Positions 19,651-30,159 of a stretch of 64,000 bases of DNA are shown in pieces. The DNA lies in the NCBI GenBank assembly GCA_027972325.1, contig JAPMOS010000056.1, positions 137,001 through 201,000 on the forward strand. Reading direction: 5' to 3'. The notes beneath the pieces were generated by a model. That model saw only the letters and a program-made list of their open reading frames with translations. It had not been told where the DNA came from and searched no databases. This stretch comes from Paratrimastix pyriformis. Its lineage: Eukaryota > Preaxostyla > Paratrimastigidae. The translations under genes were made by a program, and so were the position numbers. Position 1 is the first letter of the stretch, and the number at the start of each line of letters is the position of its first letter.

Positions 19651-22330
19651 CTATGCATTCGATCCCTCGCCATCATCGGCCTTGTTGTTCTGCTCCTCTG
19701 GCTGGTGCTCCTCCTCCCCGGCCGGCGGATCGGCCAGCCCGGGCGGCAGGGGCTGCTTGTGCTTCAGGAAGGCGGCGAGCTTGGTGGCATCCTGGCGGTA
19801 CTGCTCGACGCTCTGCTGGCAGACCCCGTCCGCGGTGCCGCCGGCCGGGAATCGCACGACCTGGGCGCTGCTGTCTTGCTGCTCGGCCGGAGCTGGGGCG
19901 TGCCGCTTGGGGATGCCGTCGTCATCGTCGCCCTCAGGGTCCTGAGCGGGCGCCATGTCGACGAACAGGGCGCGGGCTGCCCCGGGCGGCGCAAGGGGCG
20001 AGGAGGCGAGGACAGCGGACCCCGGGCAGCCGCCTGGGACGGGGTTGGGAGTGGGCGGCTGATCCGTGACGGCGTCAAGAAGCGCGCCGGGGGCAGGGGC
20101 GGCGGGGTTGAGGGGCGCGGGTGCGGGCGTGGCCGGCTGCTGGGCGGGCCGTGCCGGCGAGAAGGGGTTGCCTTGCGGGAACTCGGCGGGTCCGGGAAGG
20201 GCACCCCCGGGTGCCGCGGCCCGGAAGGGGTTCTCCCCCGATGAGGGGAACACGTCGCGCCGGAGGAACGGATTGGAACCCGCCGCCGGTGCCGGCTTGG
20301 CGGTGGGGGGCGGTGAGACCGCAGGGGCGCGCGGGGGCGAGGCGGGGCGGCCGTGGGCTGGGATGGGGGACGTGGGGCCGCGCTTGGTCCGCAGCGGGGC
20401 GCCGGCGGCGGGCGGGGCAGCGGCCGGGTGGGCGGCGGAGGTGTGGCCCTCCTTGGGCTGGGTGCCCGCATCGTGGTGGTGGCTGCTCTTGGCTGGGGGC
20501 GCGGCCGATGAGGTGGCGGCCTTGGCGGGGGTGCGCTTGTCCGTGTCGGTGCTCTCATCCTCCTCCTCCTCCTCCTCCTCCTCCTCTTCACCGTCCTCCT
20601 CTTCCTCCTCCTCTTCCTCCTCCTCATCATCATCATCGCCGTTGTCGTCGTCCAGGATGTCCCTGCTCGAGCCCGGAATCGCGCCCACGGGCCCGTTGTG
20701 CTCGGCCGCCGTGACGTGCGGCCGGCCGGGCTGCAGAGCGGGACCGTCACTGCTCGTGCTCATGTCATCTGCCGCCTCCGGTGCCGTCGGGTCCGTCTTC
20801 TTCTTCTGATTCTTGTTCTTGTTCTTGTCGTCATCGTCGTCGTCGTCGTCGTCGTCGCCGGCATCATCATCATCCCCATCATCGTCATCGTCATCATCAC
20901 CCTCGACCTGGTCGGAAAGGGTGTTCACGGCCCGCTCGAGGTCCCAGGCCACCCCGTCGAGGATCTCCTCGAGGACGGCCGGGTCCATGGCTGGGAAGGA
21001 CTCGGACAGCATGCGGATGGTGCGCTGCTCGTAGTCCAGCAGCTCCCCGAAGTGGGCCGAGGCGAAGTACGGGTGGCCGGCCGGCTCGACGGAGGCGTCG
21101 GGGCGGGGCGGCGGCGGCACGGGGGCGTCCCGGTGCGGGGCGGCGGCAAAGGGCTTTGGCAGCTGGAGGGCGTCCGGAGGGGCCTCGCTCGAGTCCGGGG
21201 GGGCGGGCGAGCCGGGATGGTCGATGGGTAGCAGTTCGACGGCCGACCCGGCATCGTCATCCTCGTTGGCGGCCTCCGGGGGGGCGTCGTGTGGGGCTGC
21301 CGGGACGGGTTTCTTGGGAGGAGCATGGTTGGGGTCGGGTTTGGCTGGTTGGGCCGGGGCCGGCGGGGGATCGGCAGGGGCGGCGCTCTCCAAGACAACG
21401 GGAATCTGGGCCGGCTCAGCCAGTGGCCCCTCCGTGGCGGCGGGCACGGGGTGCTTGTTGGGGACCGTGACGATCGTCAACGAGTGCGCGTCGCGCTGCT
21501 GCTCAAAGGCCAGCCGCATCTTGCGGGCGAGGCGGCAGTGCGGCGGGCTGACCAGGGGCCCCGAGGGCAGGGCCGCAACTGGGGCGGGGCGGGCGGGCGG
21601 CACGGGCTGCTGAGCGGACTTGGCCGGGACGGCAGCTGGGCGCTGGGGCTGCGGGGGCCGGATCTCCTCGACATCGTCCGGGTCAACATCCTGCGGCGAG
21701 GCCGGGGGCGGCCGGGGGTTGCCGAGCGGGTCGTCATAGTACTCGTCGTCCTGGCCGGAGCTCGGGCCGCCTGCGAGGAGGTCCACGACGTCGCGCATCT
21801 CGGCATTCTGAATGAACATCCGCTCGAGGGTGGCCAGGGGGACTTCGGGGTGCTTCGCCCGGAGGAGCTCCAGCTTGGCGGCATCAGCGGGGGTGAGCAC
21901 GGGCGTGAACGGTAGTTCCGCCGTCAGGGAGCACGGGCTTTGGCCCGATGGTGGGGTGTGGGGCCGCCCGGGGAGGCCCTCTTGCATCATCTCAAGCACC
22001 CGGAGAACACCTTCGGGCTGGGTGGGCAGGCAAGAGAAAGATCACACGATCCGAAAGGAGCGCAGGAGCACAGACACCTTCGAAATTCGGGAAATGCGGG
22101 GTGGGCCGGAGGTGTTCCGGGGCGGCGCCGGCAGGAGGCTGAGGGTTCGGGGACTTAGGGTCACTTGGAAGGCTTTGTTTGGGCTTGGCAGGAGAGTTGG
22201 CCGGGGGAAGCGGAAATTGGGGAAGTTCGGGTGGCTCCTGATCGTCGCCAGCCGTCAAAAGATAGTCTGTGGCCTGCTCAAGATTCCCATCGAAGAGAGT
22301 CAAAGCACGCCAAAGAACGGAATCGTCCAT
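19651..22330 (-). CDS. UBA/CUE-domain protein with NPF motifs
   Basis: Probably a ubiquitin-binding adaptor. Two exons (22330-22076 and 22017-19651) with a 58-nt intron (donor GTCTGT) encode 873 residues. Three short ubiquitin-binding-like helical bundles are visible: VLWRALTLFDGNLEQATDYL near the N-terminus; LELLRAKHPEVPLATLERMF at about residues 134-169 (CUE-like); and IRMLSESFPAMDP with EILDGVAWDLERAVNTL at about 417-455 (CUE-like). Long Asp/Glu runs follow, encoded by GAC/GAG microsatellites. The C-terminal part has several NPF motifs (SNPFLRR, ENPFRAA, GNPFSPA), the classical ligand for EH domains, which points to endocytic or vesicle-coat proteins. The domain calls are by eye. Single-exon continuity over 2.3 kb supports the main frame. 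I cannot name an orthologue. Confidence 0.8.
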
Positions 22331-22573
22331 CTAAACGGGCAAAAAGTCGAACGAGTGGGAGCAAACGAATGCACCAACCGTGGAAAAAAGATCTTTCAGG
22401 GAACTGAATTGGTCGCTCCATTCTTGCTGCCCGCCATGAATTGCGGGACTTTGTTCAGACAGACAAACAATCAGTGTCGTCTGAGGCGAAGAAAACTGGG
22501 ACAGACTTTGCTTGGCTCATGAAAAAAGAGCCGCTTGCACCGGGGCGCTCTATCGACAAAACCGTTTTTCCAG
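22331..22573. promoter_or_regulatory. Divergent promoter region
   Basis: 243 bp between the UBA/CUE gene (minus) and the proline-rich gene (plus). It is less GC-rich than the surrounding exons. No specific element identified. Confidence 0.4.
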
Positions 22574-23746
22574 ATGAATTCGCCGGATCCTCCTTCAATG
22601 CCTTACACCCAACGATTCCTTCAAAAACTCACTCCTGCTTCACCACCGAAACATCCCCAGCAACAAGGGTCGGCAACGCCGCCCCGGCCAGAAAAAAGAG
22701 CGGTCCCTATCACTCGCGCCTGCTCTCATCCCCTCCACCCGCCGTTTCCGCCAGAACCCAAACATTTTGCTCGCCCCCTCGTAAAACAGACCGGGCAAAT
22801 GTGCGTGGGTTTGCCCGTTCCCTGGGCGCTCTTCCCACCTGATGTCGATTACGCACGGGTGGTGGCCCCGCACTGTCATCGATCGGCCCCGGGGCAAACT
22901 GTCGAGGGTGACAGTGGCACCTCCACGAAGGGACAAGGAGAAACTTGTGCTCATGATGGAAGTGAATCGCACAGCTCGGTCCCTCTGTCTCCCCCGCCCC
23001 CTTCGGCATCGCCCCCCGCATCCCGCCCTCCGTCTCCGCACCCGCCGCACCAACCACTCACATTACTTCCAGTTGCTCCAGCGCCAGTTCTCCCTGCTCC
23101 TCCGGCTCCTCCGGCTCCTCCGGCTCCTCCGGCTCCTCTGGCTCCTCTGGCTCCTCTGGCTCCTCCGGCTTTTCTGGCTCCTCCGGCTCCTCCGGCTCCT
23201 CCGGCTCCTCCGGCTCCTCCGGCTCCTGTTCCTGCTCCTCTTGCCCTCATCCCCCCATCTCCATCGCCTCCGTCGCGTCCCACTTCGGCAACGCCACTCC
23301 CCCGCGTGGTGACGGGACCCAGTTGGACCACTTTCAAGGCTTCCCTTCCGGCCGCAGTTTGGGTCACCAGCCCGCCGGTCCCGCTCCCCCCTGGCCCTGA
23401 GCCACCCCCGCCCCTGACTCCGCCCCTGCATGCGCCACTCCCCCAGATCCGTCTCCCGTACTGCGGGGGAGGAATGGAGGGTGGCGGCGGGTCGGGCACT
23501 TCGTTTCTCCTGTCATCTTCATCCCGGTCTGCGCCGGTGTCCATCTCATGCCGTCGGCCTCCAGAGCCTCCGGTTCCTCCCACCGCGTTCGATTTGAGGC
23601 TGCTTGCGGATTCTTTGAGGAGGTCTGTTTCGAGGATCCCACCCGCACCCACTCCTCCGTTTATAGGTCAACGGAAGTGTGCGATCAAACGTTGGAGGAG
23701 GGTCGTGTTACCCGACACCAACAGCAACAATTTCGAGAAATGCTAA
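22574..23746 (+). CDS. Proline-rich hypothetical protein
   Basis: An intronless frame of about 390 residues. I chose the Met at 22574 (MNSPDPPSMPYTQRFLQKLT) because protein-like sequence begins there and it faces the divergent UBA/CUE gene. The protein is mostly disordered, with a block of APP/APL repeats encoded by near-identical GCTCCTCCG units (about 23080-23225). It ends in a more ordered basic segment with FDLRLLADSLRRSV and KCAIKRWRRVV. No family recognised. The opposite strand is also open through the repeat (Gly/Ala-rich), so coding is likely but not certain. Confidence 0.5.
   Translation: MNSPDPPSMPYTQRFLQKLTPASPPKHPQQQGSATPPRPEKRAVPITRACSHPLHPPFPPEPKHFARPLVKQTGQMCVGLPVPWALFPPDVDYARVVAPHCHRSAPGQTVEGDSGTSTKGQGETCAHDGSESHSSVPLSPPPPSASPPASRPPSPHPPHQPLTLLPVAPAPVLPAPPAPPAPPAPPAPLAPLAPLAPPAFLAPPAPPAPPAPPAPPAPVPAPLALIPPSPSPPSRPTSATPLPRVVTGPSWTTFKASLPAAVWVTSPPVPLPPGPEPPPPLTPPLHAPLPQIRLPYCGGGMEGGGGSGTSFLLSSSSRSAPVSISCRRPPEPPVPPTAFDLRLLADSLRRSVSRIPPAPTPPFIGQRKCAIKRWRRVVLPDTNSNNFEKC
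23080..23226. repeat. GCTCCTCCG tandem repeat within coding sequence
   Basis: About sixteen 9-bp units with C/T variation, encoding Ala-Pro-Pro/Ala-Pro-Leu repeats in the proline-rich gene. Confidence 0.85.
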
Positions 23747-23924
23747 TGCGGCACCTGTCTGATACTCATTCTGCTTCGAGTTTGCTCATGTCATTCCGAT
23801 AGGGGGCCCGGGTTTCCGGATTCTAGCTGTCGAGCGGAAGGAGAAGACCGATAAAAATCATCTTTTCCAAGCAAAATTGAAAGCTCACTCAGGCAGAATT
23901 CAAAGCTCGCTCAGGCTCAGGGAC

Positions 23925-24860
23925 AAAATCAGAGACCGGCGCATTGCAAATTACGTCTCCTCCATTCCATATGCCACCCCGCTCGATCTACTTGCACTAC
24001 CAGCTTCAGAAGGGGGTTTCTCGGCACCACTCCTCCGCCTCCCCCTCCTCAACCAAGCTTCCCTGGCCTCCATTCACGCGCTCTTGGAACCACCAACGAC
24101 CCCCATTGCCCAACACCCACTCAACCCACTCAACGCCATTACTGCCCAACCTGCATCCCACAAAACTGTCTCCAAAGCATACCAATCCCTCCGCTCGGCC
24201 CTGCCCTCGCCGGACTTCCTCGCCTCGAATCGCGTCAGATGGGGCGACCCACGCCCCCTCCTCAGCAATATCACCTCCTCCAAAGGCATCCCTCCCCGCG
24301 CTCGAAACATCCTCCTCGAACTTGCCGTCGAATCAATCCCAGTCGGACATCGAAGAGCCCTCATCCACCGGGACCCAACCATGGACAGATGTCGTCATTG
24401 CTGGGCCCACACCCAAGCAAACGAGACGATCCTCCACCTCTTCCGCGACTGCCCGACAACCAAAGCCCTCTGCTCAGACCCTCACATTGCCAAGATCACC
24501 GGCATCCAACCCAACACCCCCTTCCCCGAGATGATTTGTCTGGTCCCCCTCGAACCGGAGAAGACCCTGGCGCGGGGCCTCCTCATGGCCGCTCTCTGGG
24601 CCACCCACTCACAGACTCACAAGATCCCAACCAACAACATCCCGGCTTTCTTCCGAGACACATTCTACGCATCCATTCGTCCATACCCTGCCTTGAGGAA
24701 GCCAAGATAACTGCACCTCGGCGCCAACCCTTCCCATCCCTGACATCTCCTCGCGCATTTTCTTCCTTCTATTTGTGATATTTTTCCTCTCCTTCCTACT
24801 CATCCCGATCCCGACAACACGACGCATCCCACTCAAAAAAAAAAAAAATCAGAGACCGGC
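23925..24860 (+). mobile_element. 5'-truncated LINE with poly(A) tail and 16-bp target-site duplication
   Basis: The element body is 23941-24848. It encodes the end of a LINE ORF2: an open frame to a stop near 24710 that contains a CCHC-type zinc motif (CRHCW, then ETILHLFRDC) typical of the region after the reverse transcriptase. A short 3' UTR and 14 A (24835-24848) follow. The sequence AAAATCAGAGACCGGC is present on both sides, at 23925-23940 and 24845-24860, which is the target-site duplication. The reverse transcriptase core is missing, so this is a classic 5'-truncated, non-autonomous insertion. The intact frame suggests it is young. It lies about 50 bp upstream of the Nup214 start codon. 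Confidence 0.92.
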
Positions 24861-24912
24861 AGATGCGTGCCTGCAGTCATCTTCGCCTTCGAGGGACAGT
24901 GCGCTTTTTCGC

Positions 24913-27900
24913 ATGAGCGCGGACGATTCCTCTTCAACAGTCGAAGATGTGGTGGACATGGAAGAGCGAGAGGGAGAGTTCCCCCGTTTTTTAACCAGTG
25001 GCCGACTCAGGACGCACAAAGACGCCCCGAACGATAGGTGTTTCCCAACATCCGTGCATTTACCGGCATCACACCTCATTGTCTCGGCCCTCCGGGATTC
25101 TCTTGCAATCATGTCTACCTCAGCTATTCACCATGTCGCAGGACAATCTCTAACCACGGAAACTCAGCGTCAAATCATTGACTTGGACTCCATTCCACAA
25201 CAGGTCCGTCTGGATTGCACCAGCTTAGCCAGCCCTCTCATTTTTTGATCAGTTGTTTTCTCTTGTCGCGGGACACAGAGCCGCTCGCAGCCTCGCAGCA
25301 TCTCCCACTGGATCTTGCGTCGCAGTTGCATCGAACGACCGTATTGATTTCCTGGACTTCTCGGGGAGTCCAACGGTCAGCTCCACTTTCGACCGTTAGC
25401 TCTCCTCACCCCCGATCTCTTTTCCATAGGCACTCAGCTCCCGGGTGACCCTCCCCCCCGGTGAGACCGTCGCGGTCATCGGATTCCCTCTTCCTTCGGC
25501 CGGCCCTTGCTTGCCGCATATCAACCAGCTGCTCCTCTGTCTCACTGAGGCACACAAACTGCACCTGATCCAGTGGTGCTCATCTTCTGCCGCCTGGCTG
25601 GTGAGGGAGACCTTCCCCCAGGATGTAGCCTGCTTCGCCTGGGGTCCGGCCCGCGCGCCCGCCCGTGATGGCCGGTGGTATGCCCACGTCATAATCGCTA
25701 CCACCGACGCCACGTGTCAGCTGGCTCGGATCTGTCTGGGCACAGAGAGCGGTGCGCGTCTGGAGGTCATCGGGTCGATCCCGCCCCCTGGGCGTCTCTT
25801 CGAGGACGCCGCCCCGGCCGATATCGCAGTCACCGCCGTCTCGTGGATGGCCCTGTCTCCCGGTGGCCCCGAGGTGGTCCTGGTTGGGTACTCTGACATG
25901 CGGCCGGCATCGACGTCATCGACTGTCGTGGCGTTTGCCATTCGGCGGGACGAGGAGGGTGACGCGTGCCACCCGGCGGGCCCCGGCCAGGACATGGGGG
26001 CCGTCTGCTTCCCGCCGCCCTTCGAAGACCGCGCGCCGGGGTGGCGGTACATCTTCGTGCCCTTCCCTGAGGGGTCCGCGCCAATTCCTTCCATTGATTC
26101 ATTGCCGATCGCCGACCCACTCGCCACCCAACAACGCGCACCCACTTCACGCGCCACTCTTCCGATCGGCCTCCCCGCCGCCCCTTTGGTTTCCCATCCT
26201 CTGCCCATCCGCCCATTGGCACAGCACCCTCACCGTCTTCTCATCGGCATCTTACACCCTCGCCGCCACACGCCGGCCCCCGTTGCAGGTCGGTGATCAT
26301 GGTGGGCGCCAGCGACTCGACGGACGTGCGGGCCGTGGGCACGCTGGATGAGGGCCGCCACTGGGCCCCCTGGCGCTGCCTCGACGGGGAGTTCGACCCG
26401 ACTCTGCCCCTCATCGACGGTCCGCCACCCTGCGTGCAGACGGCGTCAGGCAGCATGGCGGCGCAGCATAACGGCATGCATCCTTCTGCCGCACAAGTTC
26501 CATACATCACGCGCATTGTCCATGACACACACGGCGCATGGGTCAGGCAGGAACTTGGCACTGGGGGGGCACGGTACGCGTGGTTCACAGCACGCCAGGA
26601 TCGCATGTTCGCTCTCTCGCCTCGCGCTCACGTTTCCCTCTCCTGCCCTGCCCTGCCCTGCCCTGCCCCGCCCCGCCCCGCCCTGCCCTGCCCTGCCCTG
26701 CCCTGCCCTGCCCTGCCCTGCCCTGCCCCGCCCGCAGATGCGGCCACGCACCTGGGGTCGATGTATGTCCTGCTTGACTCGCCGAACCCCGTGCCCGGCT
26801 CCGAGGTTGGCCAGAAGCTCCCGCCTTGCCCTGTGCTGGTCTTGGAGACCCGCGAGGGCCTCATGTCCATCAACCAGGTCCGGTGCTCTCCGTTTGGACG
26901 GCCGCTTTGTTGTGAAGTCCCCTCTCGGTGCTCTTTCTCACTGCCCCCCCCCCCCCCCCCCCGGACATGTTGGCCGTTTTCACCGCGACTCACTCACTCA
27001 TCCGCGCCATATTTGGTTCGCTCCAGCTGCTCCCCGTTCCGGCCACGGAAACCACCCGCCCCGCGTGCCACTTCGAGATTCGGCCCCGGGACTCAGCGGC
27101 CCCGGCCCCGTCGCTCCGTCCCGCCCCATTCTCCGAAAGCCCCGCCCACCCACACCGCAGCCCGCCGCAAACCCATTCGGTGCCGTTGGAACGGCTCCGG
27201 CCCCGGCCGCCGCCAATCCCTTCGGGGCCCCAAAGTCAGCAGCAGCGACTGCCAATCCGTTTGGGGCTCCTGCCAGCGCTGCCCCTGCCGCGGCCCCGAA
27301 CCCCTTCGCGCCCTCGGGGCCCAAGAACGAGAAAGAAGGCCCAGCGACTGTCGACGGGCCGAAACCCGCCCCCACCGCCGCCACTTCCCCAGCCGCCGCC
27401 GTCCCTGCCGCCACCCCGTCCCCGTTCGGTGGTGCCTCCACGGCGCCAAAAGGTGCACCCGCCCCCTCGCCCTTTGGCGCCCCTGCCTCCTCGCCTTTTG
27501 GTGCGCCCGCACCATCTGCCGCCGCTCCGTCCGCCCCCTCGCCCTTTGGCGCGCCCGCCCCCTCGCCCTTTGGCGCGCCCGCCCCCTCGCCCTTTGGCGC
27601 GCCCGCCCCCTCGCCCTTTGGCGCGCCCGCCCCCTCGCCCTTTGGCGCGCCCGCCCCCTCGCCGAAACCTTTCGGCGCGCCCGCCCCCTCGCCCTTTGGC
27701 GCACCCGCTCCCTCGCCCTTCGCCGCACCCGCCCCATCCCCATCCGCCGCGGCCCCTGCTTTCGCCGCCCCCGCCGGAGCGGGAGCGAGCATCTTCGGGA
27801 CCCCAGCAGCACCCAAGCCGGAGACTGCCGCCTCGCCGACTGCGAGCATTTTCGGCGCCCCAAAACCGCAGCCGGCGCCTACTCCTGCTGCTCCTGCTGC

Positions 27901-30112
27901 TCCTGCTGCTCCTGCTGCTGCCGCGGCGAGCATCTTCGGTTCCCCAAAGCCGAAATCCGATGCCCCTGCTGCCGCCAGCATTTTTGGTGCCCCGCCACAG
28001 AAGGAGGGAAGCGCCTTTGGCCCGAAACCCGCAGGTCCCGTCGCGAGCATCTTCGGGCCGCCCGCCCACCAGGCGGCCGATGCGAGCCAATCCGCCAGCA
28101 AGCCCTCGATCTTCGGGCCGCCCCCGAAGTCTGCCGAGGCCCAACAGCCCGCCAACAAGCCGGCTGAACAGAGCGCCTTCAAGTCTGCCTTTGGGGGCGC
28201 TGCCGCTGCCTCAGCTCCCGCGGGCCCGAGCCCCTTTGCCCCCGCGGGCCCGAGTCCCTTTGCCCCCGCGGGCCCGAGTCCCTTTGCCCCCGCGGGCCCG
28301 AGTCCCTTTGCCCCCGCGGGCCCGAGTCCCTTTGCCCGGGCCTCCGGGGGTCCTGCGCTCCCTGGGCTCTCCCCTGCGTCCGCGCCGGCCAGTGTCTTCG
28401 GGGCGCCCTCCCTGCCTGGCGGGAGCCCCTTCGCCGCCCTGGCAGCCGGCAAACTCGGCGCCTCCAAGACCACCCCGCCGCCGCCCAAAGCGGAGGCCCC
28501 TGCGGCTGCCACATCCAAGCCGGCTGCCACCGCCGAACCACCGAGCCGCCCCGCGCCCGCGCCCATCTCCACCACACAGCCGGCAGCGCCAGCACCACAA
28601 TCCGCCGCCAAACCAACCCATGCCCCTGCCCCTGCCCCTGCCCCTGTCCCTGCCCCTGCTCCCGCACGGCAGCCGAAAGAACAACCAGCCCCCAAACCCG
28701 CCTCCTCGGGCTGGCCCGGGGAGACCACCAAGAAGGCCGCCGCCCCATCGTCGCTGCCCTTTGCCATCCCCGCCCACCAGCCGGCTCCGCCCACTGGCGC
28801 ACAGCAGCCCACGGTGCCCCTCAACAAGAAGCCGGCCGCTGCCGCCGGGCGGCCCGTCGCTCCGCAGGTGGAGCGGGTCGTCGCCCAGGGGGCCGCCATC
28901 CAGGCTGATGTCCGCGGGCGTGAATGGATGGCGCCCGTGGGCTGGGCGCGTGGCCCTTAATTGTGTGCCCGAGTGTGTTGGGGGAGGGGGATGCACCAGC
29001 AACCACTCACTCGCTTCCCTGTCCCCGTCTTCTTACCATCCCCCGTCCTTCCTCTCTCTCTCCCGTCTCCTCCGGCGCCCAGCTGGCCTCTGCGGCCCTT
29101 CGGACGGACGATCTCTTCCATCAGCTGGCCATGGTCCATCTGGGACCTGCCGGCGACCTGCCGCTCGACCCCAAGGGGCCCCTCGTGGGCGAGTCCCTCC
29201 GCACGGGCGCACGGGAGCTGCTGGCCGGGGCGGTCGAGCAGCACAAGAAGGCTGGGGCCGCCCTGGAGGGAACCATGGAGGGTCTGCAGAGTGTCCTGGT
29301 GGGAGACCCTTGGTGGGAGACCGCCGTGGTGACATCAGAGGCAGACGCGGGCCCTCAGGCGTTGCTGGGGCGAATCGGGCACCTCCCCTGATCGTGTGCC
29401 GTGTCATTATCCTGAAGCCGCGCGCCAACGCTCATCGCCTTTGTCCCATCGCCTTCCCCCCGGCACACTTCGCTGTTGCGCAGCCCGGGGCATCGCCACT
29501 CAGGCCCAGGCCCTTATCAGCGCCATCTCGCTGGCCGGCAGTCAGGCCAGCCTGCCCTCCTTCTCGGCCCCCGGCCTCGACGCGGCCCTCACGGCGGCAC
29601 GCACCAAGATTGTCAACACCCTCGCGGTCCGTCGGCCGGCTCCTGGGCCACCGGGTGTGCTGATCGGGCCGGCTTGATTATGCTCACCGCCACGCCACCT
29701 CGGGCGACCTTCCGGGCCCCTGATCGACCCTTGGGAGGGAAGTGACCAACCCCACGTTTGTTTTTGTGCGCTTCTGCGCGGCCTGTCTGTGCGCCCGTTT
29801 CAGTGCGTACGTTCGGGATTGTGTGTGATGTGGCGACCTGTCCACGTATGCGCATGCTCACCCGTCCGTCCACCCATCCACCGACTTGCCCCGGCCCCAC
29901 ACGCCCCCCCACAGTCGGTTTCCATGCAAACTCGTGTCCTCGAGGACGAGTACGCCGCGCGCTGCGCCCCGGCCCCCGTCACGATGCGGTCTGTTGCGCT
30001 GCCGCCGTGGGCACCGCCTCCTCACCGACCTGCCCGCTTGCCTGCCCCGCCTTTTCGGGGGCGCGCGGTTATCACCACCACCACCATCAGCATCGTCATC
30101 ATCCAAAGCAGG

Positions 30113-30159
<47 letters not shown>

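Noticed and set aside
19231-20244. 337-residue plus-strand frame across the 3' part of the UBA/CUE gene
   Set aside because: Beyond about 19560 it is the antisense of the well-supported UBA/CUE coding exon; only its first part may be real.
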